Positions 17,901 to 27,835 are shown, numbered from the stretch's first letter. The stretch is DNA of 64,000 bases from Anabaena cylindrica PCC 7122 (GCF_000317695.1 NC_019771.1:4020001-4084000), one strand, 5' to 3'. The notes: generated by a model from the letters alone, not told the origin. A program made the numbers and translations.

Positions 17901-18647
17901 TGTTTAAGATTCCTCCACTTAGCTAATAACTGGGTATATTTGGTTTTCATCAATAGTATTCCCATAAAGATGTGTCTTTGCACACACTAAAAAAAATAGC
18001 CCAAATTAAATTAGGTGGTTTTTCAAGATTCTCAAAAATCGGGAAACACGCAAATAGTACAGAAGTTTCGTTTGGTAGCCCCGTGTTTTTAAAGCGGGGT
18101 GGAAAAAGGACAGGTAGCTTGCTTCTCGAAAAGTGCAGATTTATCTGCATTCAAAAATGGTAGAATATTGAGTAGCAAGTAGAAATAACCATCTACGTGA
18201 AAAAGCACTCCTAGTAAGGCGAAATCCCTGCAACGAAGAACCGAACGCTCCCGCGCGAAACGACTAGACGAGCAAGTAACGACAGAATGTTGAGCGTACC
18301 GAATTGGCATTGTGATGAACCTAGGATCGCGGAATAATTCGTAAAAGTAAGCGCAATTGCAGCATCTTTTTGATAGTTGTTTTGAGCGTCTAAGGGCATA
18401 TTTGACTATCCCTTTTAAGCAAGTCTTAAAGAATCTGCCTCTCTTTGGTGGGCAGAGTGTCAGATCCCTTGATGTATATTAAGGAGATAACTAACGGTTG
18501 TTTACCGTCAACAGGGATTGCTCTGCCCTGTCAACCTGCTGAAAGATAAAAACTTAAGTAGGAACTGAACATCAAATTTGTGTAAGTAGATTTGAATAAG
18601 TTTCAGAGAGCGGTGTAGACAAATACTGGTTTTTAAATCAAGTAACT
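17901..18647. other. Long intergenic region with hairpins and a GC-rich island
   Basis: A 747-bp gap between ebsA and mgdA. It holds a CCCCG/CGGGG hairpin (18079-18099), a GC-rich island rich in CG dinucleotides (about 18215-18310) unlike its AT-rich flanks, and a series of stems (18434-18531) before mgdA. No frame in it reads as a convincing gene. The island could be a nested dispersed repeat or an insertion-sequence remnant. Confidence 0.5.
18434..18531 (+). promoter_or_regulatory. Possible structured leader upstream of mgdA
   Basis: Three successive stems: TCTGCC/GGCAGA (18434-18456), ACGGT/ACCGT (18494-18508) and ACAGGG/CCCTGT (18511-18531), ending 117 nt before the mgdA start. AAGGAGA occurs at 18481 without a following start codon. 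It may be a 5' UTR element or a small RNA; no known riboswitch consensus is recognised. Confidence 0.35.
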
Positions 18648-20060
18648 ATGCCAGCGAATTCCTGGCCCGAAAACGAATCTTATAACGGAAGTTCTGATCC
18701 GCTTAATTCCTTACTGTCTGACCTATCGGCAGAAGAGGAGTCTGTGATAGATCCAAATGCTGTGTCTTTATTATCATCCTCCCAGTTCCAACAACGTAGA
18801 CCCAAAGCCGCCCTAGTCTTGACTATAGTCTGGGGTGGGACGATCGCTCTACATCTAGTTTCCTGGGGTTCTATTTTCATTTTCGGACTCACTACTGTCT
18901 TAGGCATTCACGCCTTGGGGATCATTTTTGCTAGACCCCGCCATCACGCTAAAGAAATACAGGGAGATTTGCCTTGTGTCTCTTTGTTGGTGGCTGCAAA
19001 AAATGAGGAAGCAGTAATTGGCAGGTTGGTTAAAAGTCTTTGTAGTCTGGAATATGCCAATGGCGAATATGAAGTCTGGATTATTGACGATAACAGTACC
19101 GACAGCACGCCGCAGTTATTAGCACAACTAACGCAGGAATACAAGCAACTCAAAGTACTCAGACGTTCACCGGAAGCAACTGGTGGTAAATCAGGCGCTT
19201 TGAATCAGGTCTTACCTATGACTAAGGGAGACATTATTGCTGTATTTGATGCCGATGCTCAAGTTAACCCAGATTTACTATTACAGGTAGTACCCTTGTT
19301 CCAAAAAGAACAGGTGGGAGCGGTGCAGGTGCGAAAAGCGATCGCTAACGCCAAAGAAAATTTTTGGACTAAGGGACAAATGGCAGAAATGGCTGTTGAT
19401 ACCTGGTTTCAACAACAACGGACTGCTATTGGTGGACTTGGTGAATTGCGGGGAAATGGTCAATTTGTCCGTCGTCAAGCTTTGGATAGCTGCGGTGGCT
19501 GGAATGAGGAAACAATCACCGATGATTTAGATTTGACAATTCGCTTGAATCTGGATAAATGGGATATTGAATGTATGTTCTATCCCCCAGTAGAAGAAGA
19601 AGGAGTCACTAATGCGATCGCACTTTGGCATCAACGCAACCGTTGGGCCGAAGGGGGTTATCAGCGTTATTTAGATTACTGGAATCTGATCCTCAAAAAC
19701 CGCATGGGGAGACGCAAAACCTGGGATTTACTGATTTTTCTGCTGATTATGTATATCTTACCGACAGCAGTAATACCAGATTTATTAATGTCAGTAATTC
19801 GCCATCGTCCACCTGTATTAGCCCCTGTAACTGGTTTGTCAGTTACGATGTCTTTTGTAGGAATGTTTGCTGGTTTGAAACGGACACGCCCAGATCAGAA
19901 AACATCTAACTATTTTGTGTTACTTCTCCAAACCATTCGCGGCAGTATTTATATGTTGCACTGGTTAGTAGTTATGAGTAGCACCACTGCCCGGATGTCG
20001 GTTCGTCCCAAACGCCTAAAATGGGTAAAAACTGTGCATACAGGCGTTGATAAAGATTGA
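18648..20060 (+). CDS. mgdA: Beta-monoglucosyldiacylglycerol synthase
   Basis: GT2-family enzyme that transfers glucose from UDP-glucose to diacylglycerol, the first step of cyanobacterial galactolipid synthesis for thylakoid membranes. The 470-residue protein has a membrane segment pair (about 55-100), then the GT2 catalytic domain (about 107-335) with IIDDNSTD, VFDADAQVN, the TDDLD acid motif and QRNRW (Q-x-x-R-W), followed by C-terminal membrane segments (about 360-455). The N-terminus MPANSWPENESY and the stretch TGGKSGALNQVLP match my memory of the Anabaena MgdA sequence. ATG at 18648 fits. The long structured gap upstream may carry its regulation. Confidence 0.82.
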   Translation: MPANSWPENESYNGSSDPLNSLLSDLSAEEESVIDPNAVSLLSSSQFQQRRPKAALVLTIVWGGTIALHLVSWGSIFIFGLTTVLGIHALGIIFARPRHHAKEIQGDLPCVSLLVAAKNEEAVIGRLVKSLCSLEYANGEYEVWIIDDNSTDSTPQLLAQLTQEYKQLKVLRRSPEATGGKSGALNQVLPMTKGDIIAVFDADAQVNPDLLLQVVPLFQKEQVGAVQVRKAIANAKENFWTKGQMAEMAVDTWFQQQRTAIGGLGELRGNGQFVRRQALDSCGGWNEETITDDLDLTIRLNLDKWDIECMFYPPVEEEGVTNAIALWHQRNRWAEGGYQRYLDYWNLILKNRMGRRKTWDLLIFLLIMYILPTAVIPDLLMSVIRHRPPVLAPVTGLSVTMSFVGMFAGLKRTRPDQKTSNYFVLLLQTIRGSIYMLHWLVVMSSTTARMSVRPKRLKWVKTVHTGVDKD

Positions 20061-20341
20061 TATTCTGGTTCTGGCAATCCATACCAAACGAGATTTGGCG
20101 AATTTTTGATGCAGCAGCAGGCAGCAAATAATCTGCTTATTGCATGGCTTCGTAAGTTAAATTTGTATATAAGCCGTATCAATATCAATACTTATAGCTC
20201 TCAATGGTAGTGTATGTACGTATTTACAGCTTATACCGTGAGAGCTTTTTTACTCATCTACCCACTTTGCAAACATTCTCTATATGGTTATACTATTTTA
20301 AAATTTAGATGTTTTGCTACCGACAATCCAATTATGAAGTT

Positions 20342-21202
20342 ATGAAGCTTTTTTATTATCAGGAGAATAATTTCGGCGATAAACTGAATCCTTGGCTATG
20401 GAGTCAGTTGATACCAGAAGTAATAGATGAAGATCAGAGTACTGCTTTTATTGGTATCGGTACTTTAATTAATGATAAATTACCGCTAAAGACAAAAAAT
20501 GCCCGTTTGCGAGTGATATTTGGCTCAGGAGTGGGTTACGCACAAGGTGTACCACAGATAGATAAATCTTATAAAATTTACTGCCTTCGTGGCCCGCTAT
20601 CAGCACAAGCATTAGGAGTTTCGACTAAATTAGCAGTAACAGATGGAGCAATACTAATTAGAAAATTATTTAATAGTAATAGCAAAAAGCTATACAAATT
20701 TTCTTACATACCCCATTATGAAATGGCTGGAGAAGGTTGGCGTTTAGTTTGTGAAAGATTAGGATTTGGGTATATAGATCCACGCTGGCCAATAGAAAAA
20801 GTTTTGTCTTGTATCAGCCAATCCCAAGTTATACTTGCAGAAGCTATGCATGGTGCGATTATTGCTGATTCATTACGTATACCCTGGATTCCAGTTGTTT
20901 CTAACTCTACTATTCTCTCATTTAAGTGGCAAGACTGGTGTCAGTCTATTGATACAGAATATAAACCATCATATGTAAAACGTTTGCATCATCCTCGTCA
21001 AAAACTAGATATCTTATTGCCCGCGCGCTTAACCCGTGATTGGTTCAGACAACAAGAGGCTGCATCACAATTACTTAATATTACCAAAACCGTACATCCT
21101 AGTTTAAGTACTGATAAAAAGGTGGAAAATCTGACTGAAGAAATGGATAAAATACTTCAAAAATTCAAGGAAGATTTGGCAAAAGGTGCTTTTATTAAAT
21201 AA
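20342..21202 (+). CDS. Polysaccharide pyruvyl transferase family protein
   Basis: A 286-residue protein of the PS_pyruv_trans family, whose members add pyruvate ketals to cell-surface polysaccharides. Visible features are the N-terminal YYQENNFGDKLNPWLW, the GSGVGYAQG loop, the YCLRGPLSAQALGV segment (family R-G-P-x-S) and the C-terminal AEAMHGAIIADSLRIPWIPV, which corresponds to the conserved S/E-x-x-H-G-x-I-x-A. I start at ATG 20342 (MKLFYYQENN), since the family begins there; an ATG eleven codons earlier exists. The C-terminal 40 residues are a charged helix. The glycosyltransferase-like gene downstream suggests a surface-polysaccharide role. Confidence 0.78.
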   Translation: MKLFYYQENNFGDKLNPWLWSQLIPEVIDEDQSTAFIGIGTLINDKLPLKTKNARLRVIFGSGVGYAQGVPQIDKSYKIYCLRGPLSAQALGVSTKLAVTDGAILIRKLFNSNSKKLYKFSYIPHYEMAGEGWRLVCERLGFGYIDPRWPIEKVLSCISQSQVILAEAMHGAIIADSLRIPWIPVVSNSTILSFKWQDWCQSIDTEYKPSYVKRLHHPRQKLDILLPARLTRDWFRQQEAASQLLNITKTVHPSLSTDKKVENLTEEMDKILQKFKEDLAKGAFIK

Positions 21203-21346
21203 TTCTCAAGAAACACAGGGAATAGGTTACAGCAAAGAAGTTGTATGGGTATAAAATCAGAACAAGCATTTCTTTCAAATTTTGTATAACCTGTCAATTC
21301 TTAAGTCCTAACATCTTAAAGTATTCCAAACAATAAATGAAAATAT

Positions 21347-22213
21347 ATGAATATGTCTAACAAATTCTGCTTTTGTACCTTGGCTGTAGGTGAAAAATAT
21401 CGTACTCACACACGGATGTTAGCTAAAGATATTCAGCAACACACACCTGCTACAACCCTATGCATTCTAACTGATCAGCCAGAGTTTTTTAAGGAATTTC
21501 CTCACGTTCTGGCATTCAAGCACCGTCTTCAAAGTGTGAAAGGGTATCATGATAAACGCTTCGTCCTTGAAAAGGCTCTCTCACTATATGATAGTTGTAT
21601 GTTTTTAGACTCTGATGTCAGAATTCTTGGTCCTGTAGTAGGAGAAATGAATTGGCTTTCTGGAATCACAGCGAGAGCTGGTAGTGATTTGCTGCACCGT
21701 ATGGCAAATATCAGTAACTCCAAAGAAATTCAAGTTATAGAAGAAGTAGCTCAGAAACTAAATATTGATCTTCAACAAGTCCAGTGGTTCCATGAATTCA
21801 TGTTTGCTATGAAGGGAGAAGCAGGATTGGAAGGAAAGTTTTTTCAGCTTTGGCAAACAATTTCTTACTTATTTGAAATACGAGGAATTTATCATGGTGA
21901 AAGCTATGCTATGGGACTAGCTGCCGCTAAAGTAGGCATGACAATCAGATTTGAACGCGAAGATAAGTTTCCGTTCTTTAAGGACAATATAGAGCGAGTA
22001 AGAATAAAAAATGGACAATCGAATTTGTTGGAAAAAAAAATCTATTTCGAGATTCAAAAAAATATTGAAGATCCAAAACGTCCAATTTATAGAAAAATAA
22101 CTGATAAATTAATTAAAGAAACCGTGTTTCTTTATAGATTATTGCGACTGAGAAATTTTGCTAAACATGATTCTGAGTTTTACAAACTTTTTGACGTAAA
22201 AATATATCCTTAA
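21347..22213 (+). CDS. Putative glycosyltransferase, GT-A-like
   Basis: A 288-residue soluble protein not firmly assigned to a family. The layout looks like a retaining GT-A (GT8-like) enzyme: the N-terminal strand FCFCTLAVGEKYRTHTRMLA, a Rossmann-like region, then the presumed metal/nucleotide motif MFLDSDVRILG (D-x-D, about 85-95), and a later QWFHEFMFAMKGE...HGESYAMGLAA region. The C-terminal 80 residues are basic. It lies 144 bp after the pyruvyl transferase-like gene, so a linked envelope polysaccharide function is plausible but inferred. Start ATG, with a second in-frame ATG two codons later. Confidence 0.5.
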   Translation: MNMSNKFCFCTLAVGEKYRTHTRMLAKDIQQHTPATTLCILTDQPEFFKEFPHVLAFKHRLQSVKGYHDKRFVLEKALSLYDSCMFLDSDVRILGPVVGEMNWLSGITARAGSDLLHRMANISNSKEIQVIEEVAQKLNIDLQQVQWFHEFMFAMKGEAGLEGKFFQLWQTISYLFEIRGIYHGESYAMGLAAAKVGMTIRFEREDKFPFFKDNIERVRIKNGQSNLLEKKIYFEIQKNIEDPKRPIYRKITDKLIKETVFLYRLLRLRNFAKHDSEFYKLFDVKIYP

Positions 22214-22398
22214 TTATTTTTTGGATTGTCGTGATTTTCTGTTGTTAATTGACGGCTTTTTGCTAAACTGTTAATTTTAATTAATTAATCTTAGAGTCTG
22301 TTTGAAAAGTTTTGGGCGAATATAATATTGCTCCGTAACGCCAAGCTTACCAATCAAGATTCAGCGATAAATATAGTTACTTCCAAATATTAACAAAA

Positions 22399-22758
22399 AT
22401 GCAAATTACCCAAAGTCTTCATACTGCTATACTCGTCACCGACTTACAACGTTCAGAACACTTTTATGGCAAAGTATTAGGATTAACAAAAATAGACCGC
22501 ATTCTCAAATATCCTGGTGCTTGGTATCAAATCGGTAATTATCAAATACATTTAATAGTTTCATTATCTGTCCCCACCAAAAATCAAAACGAAAAATGGG
22601 GACGTAACCCGCACGTTGCTTTCTCAGTTGTTGATTTAGAAATAGCAAAAGCAGAATTACTGAGTCAGAATTATCCCATTCAAGCTAGTGCTTCTGGTCG
22701 TCCGGCTATTTTCACCCAAGACCCAGATGGGAATATTATTGAACTAAATCAACAATAG
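22399..22758 (+). CDS. VOC family protein (glyoxalase-like)
   Basis: A 119-residue single-domain protein with the vicinal oxygen chelate fold built from two beta-alpha-beta-beta-beta repeats. The first metal ligand is in SLHTAILVTDLQRSEHFYGK (His8), the second in NPHVAFSVVDLE, and the C-terminal ligand Glu lies in DPDGNIIELNQQ, so a metal site appears complete. Family members include glyoxalases, dioxygenases and thiol transferases; the substrate cannot be told from the sequence. It is followed 50 bp later by the recombinase-like gene on the same strand. Confidence 0.85.
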   Translation: MQITQSLHTAILVTDLQRSEHFYGKVLGLTKIDRILKYPGAWYQIGNYQIHLIVSLSVPTKNQNEKWGRNPHVAFSVVDLEIAKAELLSQNYPIQASASGRPAIFTQDPDGNIIELNQQ

Positions 22759-22808
22759 TCAAACTAAAGCTGTGACAGCCTTTAGAGAAACTTTAAGTTT
22801 ATGACTAA

Positions 22809-24104
22809 ATGAGAATTATTGCTTATATTTACAGTGATCCCCTTTTAGAAACTGCTCCCGATGAAGCTAGTTGGGGTTGGGAGGTAGATCGAGTTTATCA
22901 AGATTTGGGAGAGGGACAGTCGCAATTACAACAATTACTAAATGACTGTAAATCAGAACCAGCAAACTATTTACTAATTCGTCGGTTAGAAGAATTAGGG
23001 GATACGATCGCACAAGTAAGCAATTCCCTCAACCAACTTGAAGCAATGGGAGTCATTGTCATTGCTACAGAACAAGCATACACTTCTGAATCTGCTAAAT
23101 TCCGCGTCGAATTGCTGAATTTACTCCAAGAAATCCAACGTCAACAACGTAGTCGCAGCATCCGTCAAGGACACGCCCGAAATCGTCTCGAAGCCTCTCC
23201 ACCACCGGGTAAAGTCCCATACGGCTACCGCAGAGGTCAAGGTAAATATATAATTGACCGCAGTACTTCACCTGTAGTCAAAGAATTTTTTGATAATTTT
23301 TTACTCTATGGTTCTCTACGTGGTTCAGTTCGTCACTTAGCCAAAAAATACGGTAAAAAAATCTCTGTCACCACAGGAAGGCGTTGGTTGACAAATCCAG
23401 TTTACCGGGGTGACACGGCATATCAAAATAATGAAATTATTTCTGATACCCATGTGGGAATTATTTCTAGGGAAGAGGCAGCACAAGTTGACAGACTTCT
23501 ACGCCGCAATAGTCGTTTACCATCTCGTACCGCTAGTGCGCCTCGTTCTTTAGCTGGGTTAGTTGTTTGTAACCAATGTCAGTCTCCGATGACAGTTACT
23601 CGTGTGACTCAGCGATACCAAGATAAGGAGTATTTGTATTTACGCAATACAGACTGTCCCCAAATTCCTAAATGTCGTGCTATTTCTTACTCAGAAGTTT
23701 TAGAAAAGACGATTGAAATTGTTTGTCGAGATTTACCTTTAGCGGTAGCAGGGATGAATTTTCCTCAACTGGATGCTATTAAAAATAGTTTAAGTGATCA
23801 CATTTCCCGTCAGCAAGAAATCCTCCAACAGCTACCGACATTGATAGAAACTGGAGTTTTAGATACAGAAACAGCTAAAATCAGGGCTTACAAACTCCGT
23901 ACAGAAATTTCTCAACTCCAAGCCAAGTTAGCAACTCTTCCACCTGTCAATTTGCGTTCTGTGGCTGAAGCTGTTTCTATTCCCCAATTTTGGTTAGATT
24001 TATCAGAAGTAGAAAGACGGTTTTATTTGCGAGAATTTATCCGCGAAATAGATATAATTCGTCAGGATAAAAAATGGAATTTACAAGTCATTTTCATTTT
24101 TTAA
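22809..24104 (+). CDS. Serine recombinase homologue with degraded catalytic centre
   Basis: A 431-residue protein with the architecture of a large serine recombinase: resolvase-like N-terminal domain (1-125), Recombinase domain (about 128-230, KVPYGYRRGQG and WLTNPVYRGD), a zinc ribbon (CNQCQ... to CPQIPKC, about 256-290) and a C-terminal coiled coil. The active-site motifs are altered. The usual Y-x-R-V-S is replaced by AYIYSDPLL, and the usual D-R-L-x-R by EELGD within RRLEELGDT, so the catalytic Ser and several Arg appear lost. It probably cannot cut DNA but may still bind it. There are no attachment sites or prophage genes nearby, which fits a domesticated gene. Start ATG. Confidence 0.82.
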   Translation: MRIIAYIYSDPLLETAPDEASWGWEVDRVYQDLGEGQSQLQQLLNDCKSEPANYLLIRRLEELGDTIAQVSNSLNQLEAMGVIVIATEQAYTSESAKFRVELLNLLQEIQRQQRSRSIRQGHARNRLEASPPPGKVPYGYRRGQGKYIIDRSTSPVVKEFFDNFLLYGSLRGSVRHLAKKYGKKISVTTGRRWLTNPVYRGDTAYQNNEIISDTHVGIISREEAAQVDRLLRRNSRLPSRTASAPRSLAGLVVCNQCQSPMTVTRVTQRYQDKEYLYLRNTDCPQIPKCRAISYSEVLEKTIEIVCRDLPLAVAGMNFPQLDAIKNSLSDHISRQQEILQQLPTLIETGVLDTETAKIRAYKLRTEISQLQAKLATLPPVNLRSVAEAVSIPQFWLDLSEVERRFYLREFIREIDIIRQDKKWNLQVIFIF

Positions 24105-24387
24105 TCTAAGAGGAATCAAGAATAGGAGAAAAACCGGAAATACTCTAATTCCTCGATTTACCAATTACTTAATGAATTAGTATCTAACTATGGCTTGCTT
24201 AATAAAGCTAAAACTTAGACATATCAAGAGTTGGAAGGTTAAAAAAGTAAATCAGGTGCAAGGAATAAGCGTTGAAACTACCAAAAACCTATTAGTGGAT
24301 CTGATTCAAGACTATTCTTCTCTTCTTCTAATTCTTCCTCCTGACTCCTAGCCCTAACGGAAAGGCTTTTTCCGCAAACCCTAACTA

Positions 24388-25896
24388 TCAAGATGATTTA
24401 GGAGATTTACCTGCATTTCTTACATTCATCACTTTACTAAGTAAATCAAACCAAAATGGCGCTCCCATGGCAATAGCTAAACCGCTAATTAGCCAACCAA
24501 AAGTCATTCTTAATACATTAATAACAGGCCAGCCATTAATCTTAACTGCTTTTCGTTCCAGTTGCTCTTTTAAGTTATCATCTGTCCAACCAATTGGGAA
24601 ATTAACGTCTTCTAAAATTTGCGTAGTATTTATATTGTCTAAATTGGTAGAACCAGATTGTTGATCTATTATTTTTTCAGCTTTATAAACAATTGTTTCT
24701 CGCAGTACCGTATCTTTCGATAAGCGATCAATGATATGAAAGGTATCTGCATTAGCACCGAAAGCTAGGACAATACCAAGTAAAATTGCTACTCCTTTAG
24801 CATTTCGTTTGTAAACACCACCTGCTCGCTGCATGGAACTATCAAAACTATTTTCAATTTCTCTTCTTAAGAGTTGAATACCTTCTTCTGTGCTTTTAGC
24901 TCTGTATTGCGCTCGTTTAGCTATGGTTTCGATATTTTCTCTGATTGCAGGTGGTAAACCATCCACAAATTGGTTAATCGTTTGATATGTTTGATTATCT
25001 CCACCTTGGAAAGCTGTCTTCATTTCTTTATACACAGCGTTACTTGTATTCATTAATTGCACAATTTCGTTGATATTAGGCTTTAATCCTCCTACTATTA
25101 TTGCTTCTTCCGTATTTGCAAAAGTATGTTTGCAAAAAGCTTGCAATCGCAGCAATGTTTCTATCAATACTTTATTTTCATTATCTATATTCGCTTGAAA
25201 ATTATCTATATATTTTTCCAAACTTTCTTTCATCCGATTAACGCTGGTATCTATATCAATTTTATGGTCTTTAAAATCAGCCACAATATTTGTATATTCT
25301 GACTTGAGATTTTCAAAATCATCATTTATGTCTTGGGTGATATGATTTGATAATTCGGTAAGCTCTATTTGTCTTAGGGATCTGGTTAAAATTGTTTCAA
25401 CTTCCTGCAACCGTTGGGTTTTGAATTTTTCTAGCCTTACTTCTGTTAAACTATGGATAATTTTTGGTAGTTGTAATTCTTCTATGAGAGTTGCAGCAAA
25501 AGTATCTCCTCCAATATAAGAAGGTCCACTGTGTGATTGATCAAAGGTCTTCTCTCCCTGTGGAGATTTAGACAATAATTTTCGGATTGGACGAGTTATA
25601 TCAGCTATTAACCAAGTTAGTTTTCTCGGTAAAACAGAGAAAAATCCTTTTGCTTCTTGATTGATACTTTTTATTAAAGGATTACTATAAATTTTATTGA
25701 CTAGTTCAATTACATCCTTGGCTTGTGAGTTGCTAACATCTCCAGCCAGGAGAATTTCAATTGATTTTTTTAAATGTATAGCTCGCCACTGTAATACTGT
25801 AGCCATTAGTTCTTGAATTTCTGCGGCTAACAAACTTAAAATTAAGTAAATAAAAATTAAACCTAGGGCTACATCCAAAATAAATGGTAGGCGCAT
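24388..25896 (-). CDS. Conserved membrane protein of unknown function
   Basis: A 502-residue protein I cannot assign to a named family. An N-terminal membrane segment (about 8-28, VALGLIFIYLILSLLAAEI) is followed by a long charged, mostly helical region with coiled-coil character (about 150-355). Two more membrane segments lie at about 363-383 (GVAILLGIVLAFGA) and 463-485 (FGWLISGLAIAMGAPFWFDLL). The layout suggests N- and C-terminal anchoring with a large soluble middle. It starts with ATG and diverges from the GT39 gene across 258 bp. No operon partner is visible. Confidence 0.6.
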   Translation of the reverse strand: MRLPFILDVALGLIFIYLILSLLAAEIQELMATVLQWRAIHLKKSIEILLAGDVSNSQAKDVIELVNKIYSNPLIKSINQEAKGFFSVLPRKLTWLIADITRPIRKLLSKSPQGEKTFDQSHSGPSYIGGDTFAATLIEELQLPKIIHSLTEVRLEKFKTQRLQEVETILTRSLRQIELTELSNHITQDINDDFENLKSEYTNIVADFKDHKIDIDTSVNRMKESLEKYIDNFQANIDNENKVLIETLLRLQAFCKHTFANTEEAIIVGGLKPNINEIVQLMNTSNAVYKEMKTAFQGGDNQTYQTINQFVDGLPPAIRENIETIAKRAQYRAKSTEEGIQLLRREIENSFDSSMQRAGGVYKRNAKGVAILLGIVLAFGANADTFHIIDRLSKDTVLRETIVYKAEKIIDQQSGSTNLDNINTTQILEDVNFPIGWTDDNLKEQLERKAVKINGWPVINVLRMTFGWLISGLAIAMGAPFWFDLLSKVMNVRNAGKSPKSS

Positions 25897-26154
25897 TTAC
25901 AGACTCCTTCAGGGAAATTGACCAGTTGCGGTTTGTATTCTTTATATCATTTAACGGGAAAAATGCTTGTTAACTTCTTTAAAAAATAAATAAGAAAAAT
26001 TTTGTTCAAAAAATTATCATTGTTCAGAGAAAACTGAGTTAATTTGGGATCTAGCCATTGCTAGTGAAAATGGTTTGTGACTGTGTGGCAACATTGGAGA
26101 TTCACTCTGGTCTCTATGTAATCAAACCAGCGAGTAAAATGATTAGCATAGAAT

Positions 26155-27771
26155 ATGCCTGAAGGAAGCTATATTTGGACTCATCTCGAAAAACAACATC
26201 GCGCAGTTGACAAATGGATTGATTGGATATGGCTGATGGTATTGCTGTTAGCAGCGGTGTTACTCTTTAGCATCAATCTGGGAGGAATACCGCTACGAGA
26301 TTGGGATGAAGGGACCGTGGCACAAGTTGCTAGAGAAATTTGGCAGGCCCCAGCAGGTTCCATGCGCTGGCTTTACCCTACCTTGGGAGGTGAACCATAC
26401 CATAGCAAGCCACCCCTCATGCATTGGCTGATTGCTTGGGTTTACTCTCTGGGTGGTGTGAATGAATGGACAACTCGCTTACCTGGTGCAATTTTGACAG
26501 CGATGTCTGTACCTTTACTGTATTGTATGGGTAGGGAGATTTTTCGCCAACGTTGGGTAGCTATTTATAGCGCCTTGATTTATTTGACAATGCTACCGGT
26601 AGTGCGTCATGGCAGGTTAGCAATGTTGGATGGGGTAGTGGTAAGCCTGTTGATGGTGATGATGTTGTGTGTGTTGCGATCGCGCCGAGATTTACGCTAC
26701 TGTCTTGGTGTTGGTATCAGTTTTGGGTTAATTTGCCTCACTAAAGGCATGGTGGGCATCTTATTAGGTTCTATTGCTGTGGTCTTTCTCTTTTGGGATA
26801 CACCCAGACTACTCACTAGTTACTATCTGTGGATAGCAATCTTCATTGGTATTCTACCTGTGATGGGTTGGTATGCTGCCCAACTACTGCACTATGGTTA
26901 TCCTTTCTCGCAAATTGAGGCGGTGAATCAACCATTTCATCAAACTGCTGCTGTTGCCAGTGGTCGCCATGAACCATTTTGGTATTATCTGTTAGAAATT
27001 ATCAAATGGACATGGCCTTGGCTCGTATTTTTACCGCAAACTGTGCGCTTTACCTGGGAAAATAGAAATCTTAGCTGGGCAAAACTCATTATTGTCTGGA
27101 CTGGTGTTTATTTACTGCTGATTTCCCTTATTAGCATCAAATTACCTTGGTATGTCTTCCCCATTTATCCCAGTTTGGCATTAGCTTTTGGTTTCCAGTT
27201 AGCAGAGATAGAGAAATTACGTTTATTTTCATCCTATCCTCGCGCTTGGGTGACTAGTTTTGCAATTTTGGCTGTGGTGGCTGCCGCTGGTAGCATTTAT
27301 TTTAGTTGGGTCAGCGGTAAAACAGACTTACAGGTAATTTTGGCCGCAGTAGCTATGACTATGACTTTAGCGGCTATTTTAGCAGAGCGAGGTGATAGGC
27401 AATTTTTGAAAATTTTGGTGTGGGGAAGTTATATTTCCCTACTGTTGTTGATGAAATCTAATTACTGGGTGTGGGAATTGGGAGAGGCTTATCCAGTCAA
27501 ACCAATCGCTACAATGATAGCTAGTGCCAATCCACAAGCCAGGGAAATCTACACATCTTTTCCCTATTCTCGTTCATCGTTGAATTTTTATAGCGATCGC
27601 ACCATTACTCCCGCTTCTACTGGTGAACTGCTATATTATTGGCAATACAATAGCCAACCCTATTTCCTCTTAAATGCCTCTGCTTTAGAAACCCTCAAAC
27701 TCAAATCTATCAAAGTAGTTGATCAAGCCGAAGGTTGGCAATTAATCACAAAAGACAGCAATAAGTTCTGA
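26155..27771 (+). CDS. Glycosyltransferase family 39 (ArnT/PMT-like) membrane protein
   Basis: A 538-residue polytopic membrane enzyme of the GT-C fold that uses lipid-linked sugars. After the first helix (about 25-45) comes the family's first-loop acidic motif in LRDWDEGTVAQVAREI (D-x-D/E, about 50-65), followed by YHSKPPLMHWL. Around ten hydrophobic segments follow, then a periplasmic C-terminal part (about 440-538). This matches ArnT-like enzymes that move sugars to lipid or protein acceptors; donor and acceptor are unknown. The ATG start has no strong ribosome site. Divergent from the membrane protein at 24388. Confidence 0.85.
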   Translation: MPEGSYIWTHLEKQHRAVDKWIDWIWLMVLLLAAVLLFSINLGGIPLRDWDEGTVAQVAREIWQAPAGSMRWLYPTLGGEPYHSKPPLMHWLIAWVYSLGGVNEWTTRLPGAILTAMSVPLLYCMGREIFRQRWVAIYSALIYLTMLPVVRHGRLAMLDGVVVSLLMVMMLCVLRSRRDLRYCLGVGISFGLICLTKGMVGILLGSIAVVFLFWDTPRLLTSYYLWIAIFIGILPVMGWYAAQLLHYGYPFSQIEAVNQPFHQTAAVASGRHEPFWYYLLEIIKWTWPWLVFLPQTVRFTWENRNLSWAKLIIVWTGVYLLLISLISIKLPWYVFPIYPSLALAFGFQLAEIEKLRLFSSYPRAWVTSFAILAVVAAAGSIYFSWVSGKTDLQVILAAVAMTMTLAAILAERGDRQFLKILVWGSYISLLLLMKSNYWVWELGEAYPVKPIATMIASANPQAREIYTSFPYSRSSLNFYSDRTITPASTGELLYYWQYNSQPYFLLNASALETLKLKSIKVVDQAEGWQLITKDSNKF

Positions 27772-27835
27772 GTATTGAGTACCGAGTACTGAGTGAGTGG
27801 TTGACTTGGATTTTCACTCATAACTCAGTACTCAT

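Noticed and set aside
17950..18399. Several short frames in the gap upstream of mgdA
   Set aside because: None has a ribosome site, family similarity or normal codon use; they cover repeats and a GC-rich island.
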